Positions 43,604 through 53,212 of a stretch of DNA of 64,000 bases are shown piece after piece; positions within the stretch are counted from its first letter, which is position 1; every line of letters starts with the position of its first letter. The notes below the pieces were generated by a model, which ran no database searches, had not been told where the DNA came from, and saw nothing but the letters and a program-made list of their open reading frames with translations. The stretch covers positions 67,418,877 through 67,482,876 of the forward strand of contig CM070548.1 in NCBI GenBank assembly GCA_036346405.1, written 5' to 3'. This DNA is from Phyllostachys edulis. Taxonomy: Eukaryota; Streptophyta; Magnoliopsida; Poales; Poaceae. Both the position numbers and the translations under genes were made by a program.

Positions 43604-46600
43604 TGTAACATCCCAAAGTTCTGTTACCGAATTAAAAATAATAAAGATACTATTTTATTGGATTTTCTAAAATTTGAAAGAGTTTTGTTGCTTTAATTAA
43701 ATTTCGAAGTTCTAAAAGTCAAAAATAAAATTTATTAAAGTTTTTGAAGTTTTATTTAAGTTAAAATTGAAAAATAAAAATTTAATTAGTTTTTGGAATT
43801 TTAAAAGCTTTTTCTAAATATTTTAAAACCAAAATAATTTATTTGCAAAATTAATAGCCAACTTTAAGTTGGGATTAATTTTATTAAGTCCAAAATAACT
43901 CTACAAATTTCTGTGAATTTTTCTAGAATTTTGGGATTTTATTGGTATTTTATAAAAACCTTTTTATTTATTCGGGTTATTTAAATTGGAAAATCAATTT
44001 GAAAATCCAAATCGCTTTTGGGCCAAAACCTTGGTCCGGCCCATTCCTTCCACGCGCGCACCGACCCATTCGGCCCAACGCCCGCGTGCCCCGCCTTTTA
44101 TCGCCACCGTCGGATTGAAATCTGACGACGGCCGCTTCCTCCCTCTCTCGGTCCGATCCTCTCCACTGCTCGCGACCGTCGGATGGAGATCCGACGGCTA
44201 GCATGCCATCGCCTGCGCCCTTTCTTCCTCCTCCCGTTTCTTTCCCATGCATCCGACTCCGCCATTGCTGCCCGAGCCGAAGCTCCCCAACCGCCGCCTC
44301 AACTACCCCCACTTCTCTCTCGCACGTGTGCATGACCCGCGCTCCACCTCCGCCCCCACCCCCACGTTCTTCCCTCTCTCGGGTTTTCGCAAAATTCGCC
44401 ATGGCCGCCACGATCCCGCGCGACCCGATCTCCTCCCCCGGCAACTCCCGCGACCTATAAAAGGGAGCACGGTGAGCCCATTTCCATCCTCATTAAAACC
44501 CCCAAAGTGCTCTACCCTCACTCCCTCTCAATCGCCAGCAATTTGAGTTCTTCCTCGCGCAACCGAGCGCCCTTTCTTCTCCGATTCTGGCGCCGACACC
44601 ACCTTCTCGCCATCACCGCCTGCACCATCAGCACCGCCTCGTCTCGGCGCACGCCGTGCGCACGTTTCCCTCGCCAGAGACCCGTCAGACGCTTCGTGCC
44701 ATCAAGGCCGATCTCACCGCCAAGAATCACCTTGCCGGCCATCGCCTCGCCCAACCATTGCTGGTGAGCACCGCATTCCCCATCTCCTCCTCTTCGCGTT
44801 GAGCCCCTCGGCGGAGCTCGCCGTGGCGCGTAGCGCTGGCGAGCTCAACACCGAGCGCCGCCGCCGCCTTGCCGACGTGGCACCACCATGTAGGCGCCAC
44901 TTCAGCGCCAACAGCCCGCGTGGCAGCCCCGTGTCGCCACATCATCGCTGACGTGGCAATCTTTTTAACCGAAAAGAAAACCGGCTGCTGACGTCACCAT
45001 GACATAGTAATCTGGTTTTTCTTCAAAAAAGTAATTCCAATAATTCTGAAAATCTCTAATTCATCATTTCATGTGATTTTGAAACTTCCCAGGGTTCGTT
45101 CTCCTTCATACAAACTCCGATTTCGTCGATTCAAATTGCTAAATTCATATAAAATCAAGATCTAGATAACTAACCTAAAATTATTTAATTTGGAGTTCAT
45201 TTGAATCTTCATTTGAATTTTGTTTGAATTTGGCTTATTTTCGCGTATAGAATTAAACGACTTTGAGAGCCGATTCGGCATTTGTTTGAGAGCAACTAAT
45301 TGAGCAAGGCAAGTTATACCTTTGATCATATTTGAGCCCATTATTTAAAATTATTTAAATTCTTTTTTAAATTATTATTGCATGTTTATTTATATTCAGT
45401 AATTTAAATTCCTATTTTAAATTTATAGATATGCCTAAATCCTTTGTATGGACAAAGTTGATATTTGAATCGAATATATTGTCACCCTAGATAAAACCTA
45501 GTTGATACAATAGTATGAACTAGGATTTTTTAAAAATATGATGCAAAAACATGTTTAGACCAAAAATGTTTGATTTGGGGAATTTCAGCCAAAAATCAAA
45601 TGTTGTTTAAATTGTATCCATGGCATTGGTGTGTTATGGAAGTTTAGAAATGACTTTGCAAAATAAAATAAAATGATGGTTTGTACTTGGGCGAAATGGT
45701 TGTTTGGTTGGTGCATGTTGATGCAAGGGATCGAGTCATTTATATGATCGAGGCCCATGGGTTTTTATGGAAAGTTGCCCAAGTCAGTTAAGGACCGGTC
45801 TTCGAGCCGCATCTTGCTAAGCCACATCGTACCACCACATGTCCTGAGTATGGGCGGGACCTGGCTAACTAATTTGCAATGTTCCACCGTGGTCGTTCTC
45901 TTCAGATGCAGTGGGTAGTCATGTTATGACCTACGTTAGTCCCACCTGGCGCAAGAGGGGGCCTAAACTCGGCGGATGGTCAGTCCAAAGGGGGCGAAAC
46001 CTTAGCGAGGGGGACTCTGGTGGAATGGCACATTGTAAAGGCTTTGGTACATGCTCTAGACCGCTTACCTAAGGTAGTGAGCAGTGGCATAGATATATGC
46101 CGGATAAACTAGAGAATTTGTGTCATGTGGGTAAAGTATACAACCTCTGCAGAGTGTAAAACTATTCGAATAGTCATGTCCACGGTCATGGACATGCTCA
46201 GCAAAGCCACTCAAAGTTAGACTTTGATTTTGTTTTAAAAAGACTTCTTCAAACTGGTTTATCCAAATGGGAATTGGGCAGGAAGCCATGTGATGGAGGG
46301 TATCTTTCACCATTCTTGTGTGAATCTTATCTGACTATAAAATTGAGAATTTATAAAATAAATTTTAGTTATAGAATAATCTCTTTGAAACTTAGTACAA
46401 GTATTTAAAGAAAACACTCCTTTATGCAAACTCAACCAATAAGCCTTCCTTTGTTATACCCTTGTATGCATGCATTTAATCTGTTACTTGACGGGTGTAA
46501 CTTACGAGCACGGTAGTTGTGCTCATACTTGCTTTATGCAAATAAATTTCAAAGGAGAAGGACTTTGCTACCGGTGTGGATCTCGACGACTAGGCCGCTA

Positions 46601-46833
46601 CCCCAGTCGATTGCCTGTGGCAGATCAGCTGGACTCCACTACTTCTTCGTCTTCCGCTGTGTTCTTTATTGTTGGCTTCTAAGCCTCTTTTGTAATAAAC
46701 TCTGTTGATTATTAATAAAGTTATGCGATTTATGGATGTTATCATATCTGTTTAACTGTGTGAACTAGCTACTGATCATGGGATTAGTTCAGAAATGCAT
46801 AGAGGATTTGGGACATTAATCCCAGGTCCGATA
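43604..46833 (+). repeat. Solo gypsy LTR (3.23 kb) inside the Copia-3 LTR
   Basis: Starts TGTAACATCCC and ends ..GGTCCGATA (CA to TA). Flanked by TATAG (43599-43603) and TACAG (46834-46838), a 5-bp duplication with one C/T difference. No internal region is present, so it is a solo LTR left by LTR-LTR recombination. It is related to the Gypsy-C LTR: shared TGTAACATCCC start and shared GAACTAGCTACTGATCATGG near the end. Also shared are a CCTCTGCAGAGTGTAAAACTATTCGAATAG-like block and an AT-rich start followed by a GC-rich part. Orientation is plus, with TATAAAAG at 44456. Confidence 0.88.
44456..44463 (+). promoter_or_regulatory. TATA box of the solo LTR
   Basis: TATAAAAG followed by GGAGCACGG and a C/T-rich leader rich in CTCTC, typical of a plant TATA core promoter. 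It could still drive rightward transcription; not tested. Confidence 0.65.
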
Positions 46834-47000
46834 TACAGCCACTCCACCATGGAGGACAAAAGCTCACACATGAGCATCAAATCCGACATTTTTTTCTTTC
46901 AATACATCTCTTTCAAACCCTAGCTTCTTTCACTTTTCCCAACTCACAAATTAGGATTTCTAGGCTTGGATGGATGGATGTGCAATTCCTGCACCATTCC

Positions 47001-47008
47001 CTTTTATA
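47001..47008 (-). promoter_or_regulatory. TATA box of the Copia-3 LTR
   Basis: The minus strand reads TATAAAAG after CCACTA, aligned with TATAAATAG of Copia-1 and Copia-2. Confidence 0.65.
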
Positions 47009-48060
47009 GTGGATGCTAGGTCTAGAAAGAAAACTCAAACGAACACCTGTTAAGCCCACACACAAAAGGGTGTCACACCCACTCACGTTTCTCAAAGCGC
47101 ATGACAATCCGGGTCTCCCGAATCTGTCTCTTCATGATCTTGTCTTTATGACCTAAACCGCTTCTCTTTTGTACCATCTTCCGTCGTGGTTTCTCTAAGG
47201 TCACCAGCTCGGTATTTTAGTGAAGATACCACAATACCCCTTCTCGATCCTTCCGTCCTTGACCGAATCCAATCACCGTGAAGCAATCCTATACTTTGCC
47301 ACGCGTAGGTTCATTATGGATTTCTTATGCCGGCAAGTTTCTCCCATTCGACTCCCATCGGACCGCCTCAACACTTGCACTGGCCAAAGCCACTTGATGC
47401 AACCCATTGCAACAAACTTCTCGTTCGCGCCATTCTTGTCCATTTTGCGTCTTGCTTGAGACCAACCACTTCACTCAGCATTCTCGATCGTTTTGGACCT
47501 TGATTTCACCAAACCAAGTCCTGATCATCCTCGTCACGACCATAGTTAACTCCAAGCGTCCCTACACAATAATAGACCAATAAATCGATTCTGAGCACAT
47601 GTTACTTGTAACTTGACCCACATTAGCCAAAACATATATCATGCAACACATATACACTAATCTCGTGGGCCTCCCCCTCCGCCCATGGCTGGTCTGACCA
47701 TACTCCTCGGTAACAGGGGGCTGGTCTGACCGCCAACTAACGGCCGATCAAACCGCTTTCCAATTTCCAGAAAACACTCATCTTTAGACTTTTCAGTCAA
47801 TGTCTATCTAGTTTCGCGCCTAGTTTCTATTTTCAATTGCACCTAGTGCAAACATATCCACAAACACTCCCACAAAAGTGTTTGGTGCACATTCCTTAAA
47901 AGGTTGTACTATTAGTTAAACCGCCCGCTTGGCTGGTCGGATCGCTTGAGGCCTGACATTAATCCGACAATTTGCAAAATAGATGGTTTACTCTTCAAAC
48001 TCTTCGACAACAATATCAATTGTACATCATCTAGATTAGGACCATATCACATGGTCTACA

Positions 48061-48615
48061 CTAATTATTATTTATTTATTTAGTTTTTCAGTATCAAATG
48101 TCATGCTGCCGACGGTTCGAGATAGAATGCGTGAGAGAAATGGCTTCGGTTTACTGAACGGAAAAGATCGCTCTCATGCCCAACTTGGCTGCATATGCAT
48201 GCATGCTTGCATACCCCAAATTGTGAATTTTCTACCGCCGTGCTCTGTTTTTTAAGCGAAATTACCGCCGTGTTCTGTACTGAAAAGCCTGAAATTGATT
48301 GCGCGGACAACTAAAAATGGACAACTCAATTCAGTAAGAATTCCATGTTTATTTTTTAAGCGAAATACCGCCGTTTATTTTTTGTCATTTTAAGTATCCA
48401 AAGTAACAAATGGACCAACATTACATCGAGTTACACACTCATCCTGAAAAAAAGGAAGAAAGAAAGGACAAACCAGTAGAACACGGTTACCCACTCCTAG
48501 CGGAAAGCTGCAGCTAATCAGTGCCCAGCAAGCTGCAGCCGGCCGGCCATACAATTTCCATTCCGTGGCATCTAAATATCTAATCCCATTGCTGAAACTA
48601 GTAGTAAGAGCCGAA
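48061..48615. other. Host DNA and 3' flank of the small gene
   Basis: No retroelement similarity seen. Contains short direct repeats around TTTTAAGCGAAA(TT)ACCGCCGT (48249-48270 and 48353-48376) and TACCGCCGTG[C/T]TCTGT (48233 and 48265). Minus-strand AATAAA hexamers at about 48374-48379 and 48345-48350 could serve the small gene's poly(A) site. Confidence 0.5.
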
Positions 48616-48861
48616 TCAAGAAGAGGCTCCATCGATTTCCATGGCCGCCGCCGCCGGCGCTTTGGGGTGCACCTTCTTCTTCATGAGCCCAAAGAATCGC
48701 CCCCTGCTGCTCGCAGCCTTCTTCTCTCCAGAGCCCGCAGTAGCACCCACCTTGTTGTTCTTCCCCCCGGCCGCCGCCTCATCCATGCGCCTCATCTTCT
48801 CCTTGTAGGCGTTCTTGAGCACGTAGGCCTCCACGAAGTCTCCTCCCATCATGGACGCCAT
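48616..48861 (-). CDS. Small plant protein of unknown function (81 aa)
   Basis: ATG at 48861, stop at 48616. An in-frame TAA four codons upstream fixes the start. Residues 1-30 (MASMMGGDFVEAYVLKNAYKEKMRRMDEA) form a predicted amphipathic helix. A Gly/Ala/Lys-rich linker follows, then a basic patch SSRGRFFGLMKKKVHPKAP and an acidic C-terminus. No signal peptide or membrane segment. I do not recognise a named family, although short MAS..GDFVEAYVL-type proteins look plant-specific. Codon use is GC-rich at third positions, as in grass genes. A TATA box lies about 140 bp upstream and the leader contains GCTAGCTAGCTAG. It is the only apparently intact host gene here. Confidence 0.75.
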   Translation of the reverse strand: MASMMGGDFVEAYVLKNAYKEKMRRMDEAAAGGKNNKVGATAGSGEKKAASSRGRFFGLMKKKVHPKAPAAAAMEIDGASS

Positions 48862-48999
48862 CTCGGCTAGTTAGCTCCTCTTCTGCACTCAGCTGGTCTC
48901 TTCTTTCTTCTTCTTTGCTTAAGCTAGCTAGCTAGTTTGCTTGCAAACGTATGCTTCGAGACTTGTAAACGGCACAGGCTTACTTGTGGTGCGCGCCCG

Positions 49000-49008
49000 T
49001 ATATATAG
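49000..49008 (-). promoter_or_regulatory. TATA box of the small host gene
   Basis: CTATATATA on the minus strand in a GC-rich context (CGCGCC before, CGGGCGCGC after), ~140 bp upstream of the ATG at 48861. This predicts transcription start near 48970 and a ~110-base leader. Confidence 0.7.
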
Positions 49009-49164
49009 GCGCGGCGGGAATCTAGCTAGGCTAGGGGCTTAATTAGACTTGGCAGTTGGCACGCAAGCTGAAGCAACGAAGCTGACAAAAGCAGAGCAGT
49101 CGAGCAGAGGAAGGAAGGAAAGAAGCAGAAGGATCGAGGCAACTTGGCGAGCGCCGAAGGAGGC

Positions 49165-49505
49165 TAAGAGTATTTTTAGTATATTAAATCGAAGTAATGC
49201 TATATAAGTATTCTAAAAATTAGATTTGTTTTTCTCTAATGTATTAAATCGATTTTTACTAATAACTGAGACCCATGTTACATTAAAAATCTATAAAATA
49301 ATAATATCTTCTCTCAAATGCACTCTTTTCTATGTAATTGTTTAATACTCATATGAGTTGTTTAATGCTTTGAATCGATTCTTAAGTAGGGTTCGGTTTC
49401 ATGTATTTTTTTGTTAGAATCGACCCTTCCAATGTATTGAATCGATTCAATGTCTTCTCTTTCCTCATTTGAACTGGCTAAAACACAACGTTAGAGATGG
49501 TCTAA
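49165..49505. mobile_element. Tourist-like MITE (about 335 bp)
   Basis: Flanked by TAA at 49165-49167 and 49503-49505. The ends GAGTATTTTTAG and (reverse complement) GACCATCTCTAAC are diverged forms of the GAGCATCTCCAAC terminus common in grass PIF/Harbinger MITEs. The interior is AT-rich with several ATCGATTC/GAATCGAT dyads and no ORF. Boundaries depend on imperfect termini. Confidence 0.6.
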
Positions 49506-49843
49506 GGCTTGTTGGAAACGAGCTGTTTTGCGATTTGCTCTTGTTGCTTCCGGCAGTGTGTTAGAATTAGGCATTTATTTGTAAAGGTCTATTCATTCTT
49601 AAATTCCAAAGCATGCATGGTTAAATTTCATACTGTCTAGTCAAGTAGTGGGAGAGCAATTTATAAGGTAGAGTCTTTGCCTCTCCTTGATACATATGAT
49701 ACATGTTATGGGGTGACTTGAGGAAGACTACAGCTAAAGTCACACACATACACGTACGCACGCGCGCGCGGTTATTCGCGTGGCAATCGCGTGACTTGTG
49801 TTGCGCGGCGGTAAACGTGTCGTGAACCAAGTTCACCTTTTTT
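49506..49843. other. Host intergenic DNA left of element D
   Basis: No gene is supported. Contains an alternating stretch (CACACATACACGTACGCACGCGCGCGCG, about 49741-49768) able to form Z-DNA. It ends in a T-run that also provides the target duplication of element D. Confidence 0.5.
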
Positions 49844-50785
49844 TTATGAGGACATGACCCATATGGATACGTCCATATTTGATATGCTTGTTGTTCCAAG
49901 TACAAGAGCTCGTACGCTTCACTTAAATTATCAAGCGAGCTTGTTTTTAGAAATGCTTTTATATTATATGAACTATATGATGCTACCTAATGATGAAAAT
50001 ACATATATGTGCAGCACCATGTCACTTTTGGTCCAAAACAAGCAAGCAGTTCGAGCTGGACCCGTTTTGGAATCCAAATCGGCCTCCGAAGACAACACCA
50101 ACTTTAAACGTGCATAACTTTCACATACGGAGTCCGTTTGAGGTCCACGAGTACTTGATGGAAAGATTATCTCGTCCTCTTTCCAACGGATCTAGCCTCA
50201 CCTCCAAATTCCTTCTGAGCGCACCGTAATCATCAAAAAAGGTACTGTGTCATCTATTTGGGCCAAATTGGGCCTTGTAATGCTTGGGCCCAAGGGAAGG
50301 AGCCACCCCCAAGCGGCCTGTACTGTTCACGCACCACTGTTCATGCATGAATAGTACCATACCGAATTTTCTTAGATATGGCGGCTCTCCCTTCCCTATT
50401 TAAGGAACCCGCACCCCTCTAGTTTTCTTGGATTTTTTAAAGTTAAAAGTTAGCTACATTGCAACTTCGTGTATTGGCTTGTGTCGACTAGACCAACCCT
50501 GAATACCGCTTCGGAATCCCAACTTTATCAAATATTTCAATCTTATTTGCAATTTCAGATTGCTTATTATCTTGTTCTTGCGTGTTCTTCGATTGCATGC
50601 AGGAACAGACCTTCGTGGTCAGGTCAACCGCGTTCTTGGCACGGTTGATAACAACTCAGAGTGTGGTTTAGCGATTGCTTGGTGTTCTGGTCGTGACCGG
50701 TTAGAAGCCTGCATCGTTAAAGTAGTTCTCCTCCAAATCGAAGTTATCATCCTATCGGAAGATCGGGACAACCATGGGTTCATTA
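49844..50785 (+). repeat. LTR1 of element D (or to 51014)
   Basis: Aligned with LTR3 throughout. The first two bases are TT rather than TG. If the tandem duplication at 50600-51028 is counted, the LTR may end at 51014 (TTCATCA) before the second primer site. TATA-like TATTTAAG at 50397. Confidence 0.8.
50397..50404 (+). promoter_or_regulatory. TATA-like box of LTR1
   Basis: TATTTAAG followed by GAACCCGCACCCCTCTAG; identical in LTR3 (62717-62724) and degenerate in LTR2 (GATTTAAG near 55221). Confidence 0.55.
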
Positions 50786-50787
50786 GA

Positions 50788-50799
50788 TGGTATCAAAGC
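50788..50799 (+). other. First primer binding site of D (altered)
   Basis: TGGTATCAAAGC, one base from the initiator-tRNA(Met) complement; two bases from the LTR1 end. Confidence 0.7.
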
Positions 50800-51016
50800 T
50801 ACAATTGACCTTCGGTGTATGCAGGAATCGACCTTCGTGGTGAGGCCATCCGGGTATTCGTGCACGGTTGATAACGACTTGTCAATCAGTTCAGCGATTG
50901 CATGGTTTTGGACCTTGCGAGTTTGTAGCCAGGATCGTGAGAGTTGAGCGACTACTACCGAACTTATCTTCTCATCGAAAGATCGGGTCAGAACAGGACT
51001 TTCGTGGTTCATCAAG

Positions 51017-51028
51017 TGGTATCAGAGC
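51017..51028 (+). other. Second primer binding site of D (canonical)
   Basis: TGGTATCAGAGC, an exact initiator-tRNA(Met) complement, in the second copy of the tandem duplication. Confidence 0.78.
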
Positions 51029-52600
51029 TACAGTTCATCAGTGAGAGTTTCCCGTTTTCTAGTAGTAGATTCGTTTTTGATACCTAGAGTCCAGAAAATT
51101 GCCCAAAAAATTTTGCATCTATCATCCATACCGAGCCCCATTGAGCCATTGCAGTTTTTCTTTTCGGTTTATGTTCGTTGAATCATTGGTTGCATTGTCG
51201 TGTCTAGTTGTTGGTCTTTAGTTTTAGTTATTGTCTAGTTGGTCATTATCTAGTTTGCTTCTCGTGTTTTTCCTTCGCGTCGCTTGATCGTTCTTAGTCT
51301 TTGCATCTAAAACAGAAAATTTGTGGGTTAGAATTTCTCTAATCCACACCAAAAACAGAAATTTCACGCTGTTGTTAATCCAAAAAAAAAACTCGAGCGG
51401 ATTGCTGTGATCTTTTGGGAGAGTTGATGTTATTTGCGACTTGCGACAAACCCTAGGGCTGTCAGACAGTAGAAGAAGAAAGAGGCAACCGCAAGAACAA
51501 AAGCCGCGGTAAAAAAAATGAACAAAAGGAAAGAAAAGAAAAGCGCATCAAATTTTTTCCAAAACTAGTGAAAATTGGTAGAGCCCTTCGACATATAGCC
51601 AAAAGCTTCCACAAAAAATTTCAGCAAGTTTGGCCCACAGAATCAAAAGATATAGCAGTTTCAAGTTTGAACCCGAATCGGTTTCGAGTTCGAGTAGAAT
51701 TCCGTTTCCGAGACATCTTTAGTAAAACAGGCATAACTTTTGCATACGGTGTCCGTTTTAGACGTTCTTATGCTTGTTGGAAAGCTAACAACGAGGCGCA
51801 TCCTTTCCATCTAAGAAACTTAGCTCCCTCCCAGGGACCCAAAATCGGCCATCTTCTGCTCCAAATTCGCGTCACAAGTTTTCGGTTTCTGTTTTTGACA
51901 ATTCTTTCGGTCTTACCTTTGGAATTTGGTGTTCATCTCAACTGCAAAGTTGTAGATCTCGTCGAAACCTTTCAAACAAGTATATATAAGCAATATAAAA
52001 CTTTGCTTTTTCATCATTTGAGACTAGCTGTTGTTTCTGCTCAATCTAGAGGGTTGTTTGCATTGCACCGATACTGACATTGCTGTCTTTTGTGCACTAC
52101 GGCGTGCGAACAATCTTGTGTCCTACAAAGAAGTTTGAGTAGATTGGTTAGCGTCTCTCCTAGCACTTGTTGTGAGGTTTTCCATTGCTTACATCAAGTC
52201 ACATTTATCGTTGCGTGTGCGTACATACACATATCTTAGTAGGGCTTCGATTAGCTGGCTTTGATTAGCCTAGGATCAGCAACATTGACGAGTACTTTGA
52301 ATAATCTTTCAACTTGCATTAACTGATTTGATTATTGCTGATCCTTGCTACCATATTGAAGCCTTCCGAGCTCCACTTCCTACTAACTCAGCAAGTACCG
52401 TTCCTTGCAATCGTTCGGCTAATCACAAGTGAGAGTATCACGAACCAGCCATCGGTTGTACCATTTCCTTGCTGCATTGGTAAGATCTTGTAAGAACTCG
52501 GTATAAGCTTCAGTGTGAGCGACTATTGAGCCTCGAGAACCTAGTAGTTGATAGGGACATATACTTGTGATTTGTTCTTTGTTTTGTACTAACTATAGCA
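51029..52600 (+). other. Leader (5' untranslated region) of D internal 1
   Basis: 1.57 kb without conserved coding; a 169-codon frame at 51568-52077 has no recognisable domain. Near the end, ATTGGTAAGATC (donor-like, about 52478) and TACTAACTATAGCAG (branch plus acceptor, 52588-52601) suggest a leader intron spliced onto gag. The same pair occurs in internal 2 (about 56643 and 56765). Confidence 0.55.
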
Positions 52601-52601
52601 G

Positions 52602-53212
52602 GTTCACGGGATGATTACGAGATCGATCCACGTCTTCTTCGAGTCATTAAATGGGAGTGCAAGAAAGTCCGCGAGAAAAATGCAAGCTTGAGCCAAGTTT
52701 CTCCACCACATAAGGTATATGATCGTGATAGTACGTCCAGTAAAACTAATATCACTTTGCCATCCTTTGCTGGTAAATTTGATCCTAATGCCTATGTTGA
52801 TTGAGAGATAGCTTTAGACAAAGAATTTGAATATTATGAATGGTCTGGTAGGCAAAAGATTAGAGCTGCCACTAGTGTTTTTGTTGAGGATGCAAAACTT
52901 TGGTGGAAGTATTTACGTAGACATGGACGAGTGCCTCAAACTTGGCACACGTTAAATAAACTTTTGAGAGATGAATTTGTTCCTAAATATCATGCTGATT
53001 ATTTATTAGCTAGATTACAACGTTTTAAACAAGGTCGTAGAACTATAAGGGAATACTATCATGAATTGAAAACTCGTTTGTTGCATTGTGGCTTAGAGGA
53101 ACATGCTGAAGCTACAGAGAATAGATTCTTAAGTGGGCTTAATCAACCAATTCAGGACCTTCTTATTCACAAAGAATATGGTTCTCTCTCATTTGTTTAT
53201 ACTTGCCTGTAA
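52602..53212 (+). pseudogene. Element D gag (internal 1)
   Basis: Reads in one frame from the presumed acceptor: DDYEIDPRLLRVIKWECKKV, ITLPSFAGKFDPNAYVD then a TGA (52801-52803). It continues EFEYYEWSGRQKIRAATSVFVEDAKLWW and TWHTLNKLLRDEFVPKYHADYLLARLQRFKQG, TIREYYHELKTRL, then NRFLSGLNQPIQDLL. This is the retrotransposon gag (PF03732-like) capsid domain of Ty3/gypsy. It ends at a stop at 53212, and a +1 shift joins it to ORF2 at ACKVESQIKEKL. No ATG precedes the domain in frame, consistent with splicing from the leader. Confidence 0.83.

Larger units (their letters stand above)
42380..48060 (-). mobile_element. Copia-3, 5' end only (gag start and LTR), with nested solo LTR
   Basis: A third member of the Copia-1/2 family. 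The 5' LTR, Met primer site and first ~160 codons of gag are present. The rest was displaced by Gypsy-A and would lie left of the window, beyond Copia-1. It is the outermost element of the nest; host DNA starts at 48061. The most diverged of the three copies. Confidence 0.88.
42920..48060 (-). repeat. 5' LTR of Copia-3, split by a solo gypsy LTR
   Basis: Begins TGTTAGACTG and ends ATGGTCTACA. The two parts, 42920-43603 and 46834-48060 (about 1.9 kb together), are collinear with the other Copia LTRs. They share the CTCATCTTTG region on the left, then CAGCCACTCCACCATGGAGGAC on the right, the AAGCGCATG/CCTAAACCGCTTC block, and GGTCTGACC dyads at 43095-43165 and 47685-47755. TATA box at 47001-47008. 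Confidence 0.87.
50600..51028 (+). repeat. ~210-bp tandem duplication spanning LTR1 end and primer site
   Basis: Two diverged copies (about 50600-50799 and 50821-51028) both run from GCAGGAA[C/T].GACCTTCGTGGT through CACGGTTGATAAC, GCGATTGC.TGG, ATCGGAAGATCGGG or TCGAAAGATCGGG, and CAT.A..TGGTATCA[A/G]AGC. It creates two primer sites (50788-50799, 51017-51028). Confidence 0.8.

Noticed and set aside
43977..44945. Several Gly/Arg/Pro-rich ORFs on both strands
   Set aside because: GC-rich leader part of a solo LTR; low-complexity frames on opposite strands with no conservation evidence.
46500..46710. Short plus ORFs near the end of the solo LTR
   Set aside because: 60-70 codons, overlapping in two frames, no motif.
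48565..48870. 101-codon plus ORF overlapping the small host gene
   Set aside because: Antisense of the GC-rich host CDS; the minus ORF has the start context, TATA box and upstream stop.
51568..52077. 169-codon ORF in the D leader as a gene
   Set aside because: Composition and lack of recognisable motifs suggest chance; not preserved in internal 2 by eye.
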